From NCBI GenBank assembly GCA_002344525.1, contig DDTJ01000105.1, forward strand, positions 1 through 43,972: 43,972 nucleotides of DNA, in the 5' to 3' direction. The notes under the pieces were generated by a model that was not told the DNA's origin, did not search any database, and worked only from the letters and a program-made list of their open reading frames with translations. Position numbers and translations under genes: made by a program. Source of the stretch: Akkermansiaceae bacterium UBA2367. Lineage in GTDB: Bacteria; Verrucomicrobiota; Verrucomicrobiia; Verrucomicrobiales; DEV007. This document shows, piece after piece, positions 8,416-16,201 of this stretch. Positions within the stretch are counted from its first letter, which is position 1. Each line of letters begins with the position of its first letter.

Positions 8416-8916
8416 TCAGAAATCGCCCTCTTCGCGGCGGCGCAGGATTTCGCCGCCTTCCCCGATGACGAGGTGGAGGTCCGCGTCGTCGGGGAGATCG
8501 ACTTCGACGTAGTATTCCGTCCGGCCCGAGGCGGTGATGCGATCGGCGCCGTCGAAGCGGTTCCCCCCGGCGAGGAATGGTTGGAGGGCGGACTTCACGG
8601 GGCGGGGGAGGTCGCCGAGGCGGACATCCTCGACGACCCTCAGCAGGGTGCCGTCGTCGCCGACGTGGAGTTTGCGCTCCCGTTCGCCGGGCAGGTCGAT
8701 CTCGGCGAGGTAGAGGATGCGGTTCTCCGCCCGGATCGTCTTGATTTCGTCGATGCGGCCAAAGCCGAGTTGGCTTTTGATGGTCCTGACGACGGGCTCG
8801 GGGCATTGCTTCAGCGGAATGCCTTCCGCGTAGAGACCGGTGGCGACGCCGCCGAGGAGGGTGGCGGCGAGGGTGAACATGGGTTTCGTTTTCAAGGAGG
8901 GGATCGGATGAATCAT
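8416..8916 (-). CDS. PepSY-like exported protein, paralogue 1
   Basis: 166 residues from the ATG at 8916, which supplies a lysine-containing n-region (MIHPIPSLKTKP) before the hydrophobic core (MFTLAATLLGGVATGLYA). Starting at Met13 (8880) would leave an uncharged leader. The mature part has two PepSY-like units ending YYVEVDLPDDADLHLVIGEGGEILRR, closely matching the downstream paralogue. It is the first gene of the operon PepSY-PepSY-regulator-kinase-TPR, with 77 bases to the next gene. The function is not established. Confidence 0.78.
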   Translation of the reverse strand: MIHPIPSLKTKPMFTLAATLLGGVATGLYAEGIPLKQCPEPVVRTIKSQLGFGRIDEIKTIRAENRILYLAEIDLPGERERKLHVGDDGTLLRVVEDVRLGDLPRPVKSALQPFLAGGNRFDGADRITASGRTEYYVEVDLPDDADLHLVIGEGGEILRRREEGDF

Positions 8917-9063
8917 GCTCCCAGTGTCGTCCGCGAAGATGATGGTTCGATGAGGGCGGGAGGAAAAAACGCGTGGTCGCGGGACGCCTCAACTGGAGTT
9001 CGCAAAGTCCAATTACCTGAACCTGTCAGTGGCTGCTTGTCCGGCGTTTCAATGGACGCTCGT

Positions 9064-9252
9064 CGAAATTCTCACGAATTTCGCTACGGCGCCGCTTGTT
9101 TGAGGCACGGCAGAGCAGATTGAGGCACGGCAGAGCAGACGGCGAAACCCGTAGAGAAGTTCGTGAGAACTTCTCCCCGAACGACGCTCCGGCGACGCCC
9201 TTCGAAATTGCCTTCGGCTATCCGTTCCGTATTCTCACGAATTTCGCTACGG
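9064..9252. repeat. Dispersed repeat cluster, 'TTCTCACGAA / GTAGAGAAG' family
   Basis: CGAAATT-CTCACG-AATTTCG is an inverted repeat at 9064-9083. GAGAAGTTC-GTGA-GAACTTCTC lies at about 9154-9176. A further ATTCTCACGAATTTCGCTAC lies at 9231-9250. The same modules recur at 27631-27710, including the flanking GGACGCTCGTCGAA. The copies differ by compensating changes in both arms (AATT versus AACT), which suggests that secondary structure is conserved. Confidence 0.7.
9101..9140. repeat. 20-bp tandem duplication
   Basis: TGAGGCACGGCAGAGCAGAT at 9101-9120 is followed directly by the same 20 bases at 9121-9140 except for the last base (C). No coding frame uses it. Confidence 0.85.
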
Positions 9253-9309
9253 CTTCGAACTTGGGCGCGATGCCTCGATTCGGATTTCGAGCTTCGGATT
9301 TCGGATTTT

Positions 9310-11226
9310 TCAAACCACCGCCTGCTTCCGCTGCGCGGGCAGACGCTTGAGAGCCTTTTCCACCGCGTGCTCGACGGTGAGGCCGTGCTTCTCCCTCAGG
9401 ATCTCCGGCTTGCCGTGTTCGACGAACTGGTCAGGCCAGCCGATGCGCTCGACGGGGCAGGCGATCCCCGCGTCGTTGAGATGCTCGATGACCGCCGCCC
9501 CGAATCCATTCATCAGGGTGTGGTCCTCGAAGGTGAGGAGCAGGCCGCATTGCCGGGCGAATTTCTCGATGCAAGCGGTGTCGAGCGGCTTGATCCAGCG
9601 CGGGTTGATCAGGGCGACGGAATAGCCCATTTCGACGAGGCGGTCGCGAACGTGCTTGGCCATTTCGAAGAGGTTGCCGAGTCCGAAGAGGGCGATGTCG
9701 GTACCGTCGTCGGCGACTTCGGCCTTGCCGATTTCGAGGAGCTGAGGCTGCGCCTTGGGCTTGGCCCCGGTCCCGGCTCCGCGCGGGTAGCGGATCGCGG
9801 AGGGGCCGCTGTCGTGGTGGACCATGGTCCAGAGCATGTCGACGAACTCGTCCTCGTCCTTCGGCTGCATGAAGATCCAGTTCGGGACGTGGCGCAGGTA
9901 GCCGATGTCGAAAAGGCCGTGGTGGGTGGGGCCGTCGTCGCCGCTGAGCCCGGCGCGGTCCATACAGAGGCGCACGGGCAGGTTCTGGATGCCGATGTCA
10001 TGCACGGCCATGTCGTAGGCGCGCTGGAAGAAGGTGGAGTAGATCGTGAGGAAGGGCTTCAGCCCCTGCACGGCCTGTCCGCAGGCGAAGAGGGCGGCGT
10101 GCTCCTCGGCGATGCCCACGTCGTAGTAGCGCTCGGGCACGGCTTTCTGGAACTCGACGAGTCCGGTCCCGTTCGGCATGGCGGCGGTCACGGCGACGAT
10201 CTTGCCGTCTTGCTGCGCGAACTTGCCGAGCTGCGTCCCGTAGATCTGCGAGTAGGTCGGATCGCCGCCGGGGGGCGTCTCCCCGGTCTCGGTCTTGTAG
10301 GGGCCGAGCCCGTGGAATTTCATCGGGTTGGCCTTGGCCGGCTCGTAGCCGCGGCCCTTTTCGGTGATGACGTGGAGGATGACGGGCTCGTCCTGGTCCT
10401 TGAGGAAGTCGAAGGTCTTGACGAGCAGGTCGATGTCGTGCCCGTCGATGGGGCCGTAGTAGCGCAGCCCGAATTTCTCGAAAAGCACGTTGGGGAAGAG
10501 CAGGTTCTTCGCCCCGCTCTCGACGCGGGCGGCGATGTCGCGGATCGACTTGCCGACGAGGCGCTCGACGAACTCGGCGGCCTTGTCGTGGATGTGGGAG
10601 TAGGTCGAGCTGGTCTGGAGGGCGTGGAAATATTTCGCGATGGCCCCGACGTTGCGGTCGATGGACCATTCGTTGTCGTTGAGCACGAGGATGAAGCGCT
10701 TCGTGGTCTCGGCGATGTTGTTGAGCGCCTCGAAAGTCGGGCCGCAGGTGAAGGCGGCGTCGCCCGCGACGGCGACGACGTGCTCCTCGCCGCCGAGCAG
10801 GTCGCGGGCGGCGGCCATGCCGAGGGCGGCGGAGACGGCGGTGCCGGCGTGGCCCGCGCCGTAGCAGTCGTGGTCGCTCTCGGTGCGGAGGAGGAAGCCG
10901 TTGAGCCCCTCGTAGGTGCGGATCGTGTGGATGCGGTCCCAGCGGCCCGTGAGCATCTTGTGGACGTAGCCCTGGTGGCTGACGTCGAAGACGAACTTGT
11001 CCTGCGGCGTGTCGAAGACTCGGTGCAGCGCGATGGACAGCTCGACCACGCCGAGGTTCGGGCCGAGGTGCCCTCCGGTGTTCGCGAGGGAGCGGATCAG
11101 GGTGCGGCGGATGTTCTCCGCGAGCTTCGGCAGGTTCTCTAGCGGCAGCTTCTTCAGCTCCGCTGCGGAATCGACTTTGGGCAGTTGGTCCGAGGGGATC
11201 TCGGGAAATTCAAAAGAGTTCTCCAT
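9310..11226 (-). CDS. dxs: 1-deoxy-D-xylulose-5-phosphate synthase (DXS)
   Basis: 638 residues, the usual length for DXS, which condenses pyruvate and glyceraldehyde 3-phosphate in the first step of the MEP isoprenoid pathway and feeds thiamine and pyridoxal synthesis. An N-terminal ThDP domain (HLGPNLGVVELSIALHRVF, HQGYVHKMLTGR, GAGHAGTAVSAALGMA) precedes the transketolase pyrimidine-binding domain (RYYDVGIAEEHAALFACG, RAGLSGDDGPTHHGLFDIGYLR) and the C-terminal transketolase domain. The ThDP motif reads GDAAFTCGPTFEALNN, where most DXS have GDGA(L/M)TGG, and the VGHQ motif is VSHQ. These changes are noted separately. It overlaps the 3' end of xseB by 17 bases, so the two are probably one transcript. 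Confidence 0.9.
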   Translation of the reverse strand: MENSFEFPEIPSDQLPKVDSAAELKKLPLENLPKLAENIRRTLIRSLANTGGHLGPNLGVVELSIALHRVFDTPQDKFVFDVSHQGYVHKMLTGRWDRIHTIRTYEGLNGFLLRTESDHDCYGAGHAGTAVSAALGMAAARDLLGGEEHVVAVAGDAAFTCGPTFEALNNIAETTKRFILVLNDNEWSIDRNVGAIAKYFHALQTSSTYSHIHDKAAEFVERLVGKSIRDIAARVESGAKNLLFPNVLFEKFGLRYYGPIDGHDIDLLVKTFDFLKDQDEPVILHVITEKGRGYEPAKANPMKFHGLGPYKTETGETPPGGDPTYSQIYGTQLGKFAQQDGKIVAVTAAMPNGTGLVEFQKAVPERYYDVGIAEEHAALFACGQAVQGLKPFLTIYSTFFQRAYDMAVHDIGIQNLPVRLCMDRAGLSGDDGPTHHGLFDIGYLRHVPNWIFMQPKDEDEFVDMLWTMVHHDSGPSAIRYPRGAGTGAKPKAQPQLLEIGKAEVADDGTDIALFGLGNLFEMAKHVRDRLVEMGYSVALINPRWIKPLDTACIEKFARQCGLLLTFEDHTLMNGFGAAVIEHLNDAGIACPVERIGWPDQFVEHGKPEILREKHGLTVEHAVEKALKRLPAQRKQAVV

Positions 11227-11548
11227 CGTTCGAAAGGACGCCGGATTCGGCGGCGGTGGGTTCGGCCTCGTCGCCGAAGGGTTCCAATACGGGTTCGCCG
11301 TTGCGGCTTTTTCTCAAAATTTCAATACGTCCGCGGGCTTCGTCGAGCCGTCGTTCGCAAAGGCGGTAGAGCCGGGTGCCTTCCTCGTATTTGCCAAGGA
11401 GCGACTCAAGGGGGATTTCGTCGGATTCCATCTCGCGCACCAAGGTTTCGAGATGCCCGAGGGCCTCCTCGAAGGAGGGCACGGTTTCGCCGGGTTTTGC
11501 GGTCTTGGAGGCTCTGGGCATCGGAAATACAGGAGGGAGCACGGCCAC
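11210..11548 (-). CDS. xseB: Exodeoxyribonuclease VII small subunit
   Basis: About 103-112 residues. The core (VPSFEEALGHLETLVREMESDEIPLESLLGKYEEGTRLYRLCERRLDEARGRIEIL) is the conserved XseB helical hairpin that partners the XseA large subunit to degrade single-stranded DNA. xseA is not in this window. The start could be GTG 11548, which has a purine-rich GGAAGGAG upstream, or ATG 11521 (MPRASKTAKPGE). The C-terminal tail beyond the conserved part is low-complexity and overlaps dxs by 17 bases; xseB next to dxs is a common arrangement. Confidence 0.88.
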   Translation of the reverse strand: MAVLPPVFPMPRASKTAKPGETVPSFEEALGHLETLVREMESDEIPLESLLGKYEEGTRLYRLCERRLDEARGRIEILRKSRNGEPVLEPFGDEAEPTAAESGVLSNDGELF

Positions 11549-11620
11549 AGCCGCGCCACGGCTACTCCTTCCCTTGGAACGCGCCTAGTTCAAGCCTTTT
11601 TGACGATGCTTGGCGGGGAG

Positions 11621-12709
11621 TCAGGTCACCTCCACCAGCCTCCCGTCCTCGCGCACGTCGCTTTCGAGGAAACGGTCGTCGGCGAAGAGGCGGACGTGCC
11701 GGAAGACGACGGAGACGGTCGCGCCGACCTTAAGGTCGAGTTCGCGGAGGCGGGCGCGGGAGATCTCGGCCTCGAAGGGCTCCTCATAGCCGAGGCGCTT
11801 GAGGGTGACGCGGGCGTAGTTCCCCGCCGAGAAGATGTGCTGGATCTTCGAGCGCAGGGCGTATTCGTGCGGGCTTTCGTCGAGCTGGATGTCAACGTCG
11901 TGGGGGCGGACGTAGAGGACGCCTTTGCCCTCGGTCGCCTTCGCTTTGGAGGGGCCGCCGACGCCGGAGGTGAAGCGGTTTACGTTGCCGAGGAACTCGA
12001 TCACGAAGGGCGAGGCGGGGTGGTCGTAGACTTCCTGCGGCGGTCCCACTTGGGCGATGCGGGCGTTGTTCATGATCACGACTTCGTCGGCGAGTTCGAG
12101 GGCCTCCTCCTGGTCGTGGGTCACGAAGATGGTGGTGATCTTGATCTCCTCTTGGAAGAGGCGGAGCCAACGGCGCAGATCCTTGCGCACCTTGGCGTCG
12201 AGGGCGCCGAAGGGTTCGTCGAGCAGCAGCACGCGGGGTTGCGAGGCGATGGCGCGGGCGAGGGCGACGCGCTGGCGCTGGCCTCCGGAGAGTTCGCTGG
12301 GGTAGCGGTTGCCGAGGCCGTCGAGTTGCACGAGTTCGAGCAGTTCCTTCACGCGGGCGTCGATGGCCTCCTTGCTGGGTCGCTCGCGGCGGGGTTTGGC
12401 CCGCAGACCGAAGCTGATGTTCTTCGCGACGGTCATGTGCTTGAAGAGGGCGTAGTGCTGGAAGACGAAGCCGACGCCGCGTTTCCCGGCGGGGACGTTG
12501 GTGACGTCGTCGCCGTGGAATTCGACGACGCCCCCGCTGTTGCGGTCGGGGAATTCGAGGCCGGCGAGGATGCGCAACACGGTGGTCTTGCCCGAGCCGG
12601 AAGGGCCGAGGAGCGAGACGAGGCGTCCCTCGGGGACCTCGATGGAGACGTCGTCGAGGGCCTTGTAGTTGCCGAAGGTCTTGTGGAGGTTGAAGGCTCG
12701 GATGCTCAT
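11621..12709 (-). CDS. cysA: Sulfate/thiosulfate ABC transporter ATP-binding protein
   Basis: 362 residues. The nucleotide-binding domain has Walker A (GPSGSGKTT), the signature LSGGQRQRVALARA, Walker B (VLLLDEPFGALD) and the switch His (FVTHDQEEALE). A C-terminal TOBE-like regulatory region follows (about residues 240-362). The overall sequence matches the CysA branch, and the gene closes the operon sbp-cysT-cysW-cysA. It powers import of sulfate through the CysT/CysW channel. The ATG at 12709 gives the canonical MSIRAFNLHKTFG start. A GTAAAAGG repeat with a hairpin lies in the 62-base gap to cysW. Confidence 0.93.
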   Translation of the reverse strand: MSIRAFNLHKTFGNYKALDDVSIEVPEGRLVSLLGPSGSGKTTVLRILAGLEFPDRNSGGVVEFHGDDVTNVPAGKRGVGFVFQHYALFKHMTVAKNISFGLRAKPRRERPSKEAIDARVKELLELVQLDGLGNRYPSELSGGQRQRVALARAIASQPRVLLLDEPFGALDAKVRKDLRRWLRLFQEEIKITTIFVTHDQEEALELADEVVIMNNARIAQVGPPQEVYDHPASPFVIEFLGNVNRFTSGVGGPSKAKATEGKGVLYVRPHDVDIQLDESPHEYALRSKIQHIFSAGNYARVTLKRLGYEEPFEAEISRARLRELDLKVGATVSVVFRHVRLFADDRFLESDVREDGRLVEVT

Positions 12710-12717
12710 GGGAAGGC

Positions 12718-12760
12718 GGGGCTGCGCCCCGGTAAAAGGTGAAAAGTGAAAGGTAAAAGG
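12718..12760. repeat. Dispersed repeat, hairpin + GTAAAAGGTGAAA family, copy 1
   Basis: The hairpin GGGGC-TGC-GCCCC (12718-12730) is followed by GGTAAAAGGTGAAAAGTGAA and GGTAAAAGG (to 12760). It lies between cysW and cysA, inside the operon. Related copies are at about 21481-21524 and 24011-24046; each has a GC-rich hairpin followed by the same purine tract. Confidence 0.7.
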
Positions 12761-12771
12761 TCTTGAGGGAG

Positions 12772-13725
12772 TCAGGCTTCTCGCGATTTGGCGACTCGCC
12801 ATTCGACGATGTTCTTGAGGACGAGGGTGACGAGGGCGAGGAGGGCGAGGAGCGTGGCGAGGGCGAAAGCGTTCACGTCGGAGCCGTAGCCGTGATAGAG
12901 CATCTCGATGAAGATGGGCACGGTGGTGGTCTGGCCTCGGAGGTTGCCCGAGACGACGGCGACGGCGCCGAACTCGCCCATGGCGCGGGCGTTGCAGAGG
13001 ATGATGCCGTAGAAGAGCGCCCACCTCACGTTGGGCAGGGTCACGGTGAAGAAGGTGCGCCAGCCGCCCGCCCCGAGGGTGAGCGCGGCGTGCTCCTCGT
13101 CGCGCCCGCGCGCCTGCATCGTGGGGACCAGTTCACGGGCGATGAAGGGCAGGGTGACGAAGATGGTGGCCAGGGCGATGCCGGGGAAGGCGAAGATGAT
13201 CTTCAGGCTGATGATGTTTTCGTCGATGTGCTGGATCCATCGGGAGAACAGCCCTTCCCCTTTCAGGGCGCGTCCGAGCCATCCGTGGGTCCGGCTGAAG
13301 ATGAGGATGAAGATCAGGCCCGCGATCACCGGGGAGATGGCGAAGGGCAGGTCGAGGATGGTGACGAGGAGGCTCTTGCCCTTGTATTGGAACTTGGTGA
13401 TCGCCCAGGCGGCGGCCAGGCCGAAGACGAGGTTCAGGGGCACGGCGACCGCCGCGATCTTCAGGGTGAGGAGGATGGAGTTGACGGCATCCGCCGGGTT
13501 GTAGGTCGGGGTGTAGGCCGGGTTGTGCTTGAAGGTCGCGAAATAGGGGATCAGCCCTTTTTCGAAGGCCTTGAAGAAAATGGCGATCAAAGGCAGCACG
13601 AGGAACAGCGTGACGAAGCCGACGGTGACGGCGATGAGAAGCCAACGCACCCAGGTCGGTTCGGTCGTGGCGCTGTTGGTGGTGGGGACGGTGTCGTGTC
13701 GGACACGGGAGAGGATGGCGGCCAT
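12772..13725 (-). CDS. cysW: Sulfate ABC transporter permease CysW
   Basis: 317 residues with about six membrane segments, beginning near WLLIAVTVGFVTLFLVLPLIAIFF. The cytoplasmic coupling motif EEHAALTLGAGGWRTFFTVTLPNVRWALFYGIILCNARAMGEFGAVAVVSG is the conserved EAA loop of CysW-type permeases. It forms the channel with CysT and is energised by CysA. It lies between those genes, with 70 bases to cysT and 62 to cysA. The N-terminal 25 residues are polar and cytoplasmic. Confidence 0.93.
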   Translation of the reverse strand: MAAILSRVRHDTVPTTNSATTEPTWVRWLLIAVTVGFVTLFLVLPLIAIFFKAFEKGLIPYFATFKHNPAYTPTYNPADAVNSILLTLKIAAVAVPLNLVFGLAAAWAITKFQYKGKSLLVTILDLPFAISPVIAGLIFILIFSRTHGWLGRALKGEGLFSRWIQHIDENIISLKIIFAFPGIALATIFVTLPFIARELVPTMQARGRDEEHAALTLGAGGWRTFFTVTLPNVRWALFYGIILCNARAMGEFGAVAVVSGNLRGQTTTVPIFIEMLYHGYGSDVNAFALATLLALLALVTLVLKNIVEWRVAKSREA

Positions 13726-13795
13726 TTCGGTAATCGGTGAACAGTTTTCAGAGATCGGTCCGTGGTCTGGTAACCCGTGACCCGTGACCCATGAC

Positions 13796-14749
13796 TCAAT
13801 TCCTCGCTTGGCCGATGGATTCGGCCCAACGCTGGAGGACGTTGACGATGAGGAGGAGGAGGAAGGAGGCCAGCAGCATGACCACGGCGACGGCGGTGGC
13901 CCGCGGGTAGTTGTGGTCCTCCAGGGCCTTCACGATCACCAGCGGGGTGATCTCGGTGTCGAGGGGCCGGTTGCCCGAGATGAAGATGACCGAGCCATAT
14001 TCCCCGATGGCCCGCGCGAAGGCGAGCGAGAATCCGGTGAGGATGGAGGGGATCAGGGAGGGGATGATGACGGTGAGGAAGACGCGGAGCCGCCCCGCCC
14101 CGAGGGAGGCCCCGGCCTCCTCGACCTCGTGGTCGAAGTCCTCCAGCACGGGCTGGAGGGTACGGACGACGAAGGGAAGGCCGATGAAGGTGAGGGCGAT
14201 GTAGATGCCGGTGAGGGAGAAGGCCGTCTTGATGCCGAGAGGCCAGAGGAATTGGCCGACCCACGTCACGAAGGCGGAGCGCTCCACGCCCTCCGCAGGC
14301 TGGTGGAAGAACTGGCCAATCCAGCCGTTCTGCGCGTAGAGCGCGGTCAGGGCGATGCCAGCGACGGCGGTGGGCAGGGCGAAGGGGAGATCGACGAGGG
14401 CGTCGATGAGCCGCCTGCCATAGAAGCGGTAGCGCGTCAGCGCCCAGGCGACAATGAAGCCGAAGATGGCGTTGGTCAGGGCGGCGAGGGCGGAGACTCC
14501 GAAAGTGACTTTGTAGGAGTGGACGGCTTGGCGGGCCGTGACCGCCTTCCAGAAATCCTCCCAACCCAGCCCGGCGCTGCGCAGGAAAACCGCAGCCAGG
14601 GGGATGAGGACGAGCAGGGTGAGGTAGGTGAGGGTGAAACCCATCGTCAGTCCGAACCCGGGAATGACCCGGCGGTTGACGCGGCCCTTGCGGCGGACGG
14701 GAGGAATCGGCGTGCGGCCGGTATCCTCCGGGGAGGCGGGGAAGCTCAT
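13796..14749 (-). CDS. cysT: Sulfate ABC transporter permease CysT (CysU)
   Basis: 317 residues from the ATG at 14749 (MSFPASPEDTGRTPIPPVRRKG), with a basic stretch before the first of about six membrane segments (GLTMGFTLTYLTLLVLIPLAAVFL). The coupling loop reads EEAGASLGAGRLRVFLTVIIPSLIPSILTGFSLAFARAIGEYGSVIFISGN, typical of CysT. It is the second gene of the sulfate operon. The 148-base gap to sbp contains a strong stem-loop. An open frame upstream of 14749 lacks family similarity. Confidence 0.92.
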   Translation of the reverse strand: MSFPASPEDTGRTPIPPVRRKGRVNRRVIPGFGLTMGFTLTYLTLLVLIPLAAVFLRSAGLGWEDFWKAVTARQAVHSYKVTFGVSALAALTNAIFGFIVAWALTRYRFYGRRLIDALVDLPFALPTAVAGIALTALYAQNGWIGQFFHQPAEGVERSAFVTWVGQFLWPLGIKTAFSLTGIYIALTFIGLPFVVRTLQPVLEDFDHEVEEAGASLGAGRLRVFLTVIIPSLIPSILTGFSLAFARAIGEYGSVIFISGNRPLDTEITPLVIVKALEDHNYPRATAVAVVMLLASFLLLLIVNVLQRWAESIGQARN

Positions 14750-14834
14750 GGGATCGGATCGTCGGGGAAGGAAAGAAGGCGGAAGGGGCGGCGGGGGGAG
14801 CGGAACAGGGAGGGCCGTTTTTTGGTTGGGAATG

Positions 14835-14864
14835 CCCCCGCCGCTTCCAAGGAAGCGACGGGGG
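14835..14864 (-). promoter_or_regulatory. Intercistronic stem-loop between sbp and cysT
   Basis: CCCCCGCCGCTTCC (14835-14848) pairs with GGAAGCGACGGGGG (14851-14864), a 14-bp stem with one mismatch and a minimal loop. On the minus strand it is not followed by a U-run, so it is unlikely to be a full terminator. Its place after the binding-protein gene suggests it stabilises the upstream mRNA or partly attenuates, giving more Sbp than permease. That role is inferred. Confidence 0.55.
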
Positions 14865-14897
14865 ACAAACCTGCATTTAACCAAACGAGAGAGCGGA

Positions 14898-15890
14898 TCA
14901 CTTCAGATAGATCTGGTCGAAGACGCCTTCGTCCGCGAAGAACTTCTTCGTGGCCGGACCCCAGCCGCCGAAGACATCGTCGATGGTGAAGAGCTTCACC
15001 TCGGGATACTGGCTCGCATACTTCGCGAGGACCTCGGGATTGCTCGGGCGGAAGAAGTGCTTGCCGGCGAGATCTTGGCCTTCGTCGGAGTAGAGATACT
15101 TCAGAAAGGCCTTGGCGACTTCGCGGGTGCCCTTCTTATCGACGTTCTTGTCCACGAGCGCCACGGTGGGCTCGGCGAGGATGCTCAGCGAGGGGACCAC
15201 GATGTCGAACTTTTTCGCGCCGTCGCCCTTGGTGGCGAGGAGCAGTTCGTTCTCCCAGTTGATGAGCACGTCGCCGATGCCGTTTTCGATGAAGGTCGTC
15301 GAGGCGCCGCGGGCGCCGGAGTCCAGCACGGGCACGTTCTTGAAGAGCTTCGTGATGTATTCGGTGGTCTTGGCCTCGTCCCCACCGTAGGTCTCCAGGG
15401 CCCAGCCCCAGGCGGCGAGGAAATTCCAGCGAGCCACGCCCGAGGTCTTCGGGTTCGGGGTGATCACGCCGACGCCTTCGCGGACGAGGTCGTCCCAGTT
15501 CTTGATGCCCTTGGGATTGCCCTTGCGGACGAGGAAGGCGAGGGTCGACTGGTAGGGGGCGCTGTTTTTGTCGAGGCGCTTCTGCCAGTCCGCCGGGAGC
15601 AGCCCGGCCTCGGCCACGGCGTCGATGTCGGCGGCGAGGGCGAGGGTCAGGACATCGGCTTCGAGGCCGTCGATCACGGCGCGGGCCTGCTTGCTGGAGC
15701 CGCCGTGGGAATTGTTGACTTTGATGTCCTTCCCGGTCTTCTCCTTCCAGTGCTTCGCGAAGGCGGCGCTGAATTCGGCGTAGAATTCGCGGGTCGGGTC
15801 GTAGGAGACGTTGATGAGCTCCTGCGCCCGCAGGAGCGGGGAGGAGAGGGCGAGGGTGAGCCCGAGGAGGGCGATGGTTTTGATGTTCAT
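14898..15890 (-). CDS. sbp: Periplasmic sulfate-binding protein
   Basis: 330 residues with a signal peptide (MNIKTIALLGLTLALSSPLLRAQE). The mature protein shows the sulfate/thiosulfate-binding signature: NVSYDPTREFYAEFSAAFAKHWKEKTG, NNSHGGSSKQARAVIDGLEADVLTLALAADID, NPKTSGVARWNFLAAWG. It captures sulfate in the periplasm and delivers it to CysT/CysW. It is the first gene of the operon. A striking inverted repeat about 190 bases upstream (16082-16110) is the likely control site. Confidence 0.93.
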   Translation of the reverse strand: MNIKTIALLGLTLALSSPLLRAQELINVSYDPTREFYAEFSAAFAKHWKEKTGKDIKVNNSHGGSSKQARAVIDGLEADVLTLALAADIDAVAEAGLLPADWQKRLDKNSAPYQSTLAFLVRKGNPKGIKNWDDLVREGVGVITPNPKTSGVARWNFLAAWGWALETYGGDEAKTTEYITKLFKNVPVLDSGARGASTTFIENGIGDVLINWENELLLATKGDGAKKFDIVVPSLSILAEPTVALVDKNVDKKGTREVAKAFLKYLYSDEGQDLAGKHFFRPSNPEVLAKYASQYPEVKLFTIDDVFGGWGPATKKFFADEGVFDQIYLK

Positions 15891-16201
15891 GGTCGGGATG
15901 GGGTTGCCGGACCCGGAGGAGGGTCGGACCGGGCGGCGGTTTTCGGATGTTGGTTCGTTTCGGGCTGGCGCCGGGGGTTCCGGTGGACGGGCCTGGTGGA
16001 GTTGGTGGGAAGGATCCTCCGTTTTGTGGCGGTGGGCGTCGGCCCCCTTTTTTCGGGGGTCTGGAGGGGACTCTTATGCCTTTAATCTACACTGATCAAG
16101 TGTAAATTAAGAAAAAATCCATTTTGTTGCCGACGTGGGTGTTCGCCGCATGGCCCGCACATCCCGGTGGCATTCGCGGCGGGCTGGCGCACATTCGGCG
16201 A
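15891..16201. other. Divergent control region between sbp and amj
   Basis: No gene is seen. The sbp side is a GC-rich leader of about 190 bases containing a small hairpin (CCCCC/GGGGG, 16043-16059). The middle holds a 12-bp-arm inverted repeat (16082-16110) in an AT-rich patch that probably contains the sbp promoter. I looked for SAM riboswitch consensus in the leader and did not find it. Confidence 0.5.
16082..16110. promoter_or_regulatory. Candidate operator upstream of the sulfate operon
   Basis: TTAATCTACACT (16082-16093), spacer GATCA, and AGTGTAAATTAA (16099-16110) form an inverted repeat with 11 of 12 matching positions. It is AT-rich in a GC-rich genome. On the minus strand a TTGATC (possible -35) falls inside it, with TAAGAG 17 bases further on. 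The geometry suits a dimeric repressor or activator controlling sbp-cysTWA in response to sulfur supply. The regulator is not encoded in this window. Confidence 0.55.

Larger units (their letters stand above)
8917..9309. other. Repeat-rich intergenic region
   Basis: No gene is seen between the signalling operon and the end of dxs. The region holds three members of the TCTCACGAA/GTAGAGAAG repeat family (about 9064-9090, 9149-9176, 9231-9252), a 20-bp tandem duplication (9101-9140), and a run of TTCGGATTTCGAGCTTCGG-type repeat (9283-9312). The promoter of the PepSY operon should lie near 8920-8990. Confidence 0.6.

Noticed and set aside
16043..16059. CCCCC/GGGGG hairpin in the sbp leader as a terminator
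   Set aside because: Five base pairs only, with the pyrimidine/purine run in the loop rather than after the stem.
15891..16080. SAM riboswitch in the sbp leader
   Set aside because: A GGCAACC-like string occurs near the sbp start, but the P1-P4 pattern and kink-turn of SAM-I were not found.
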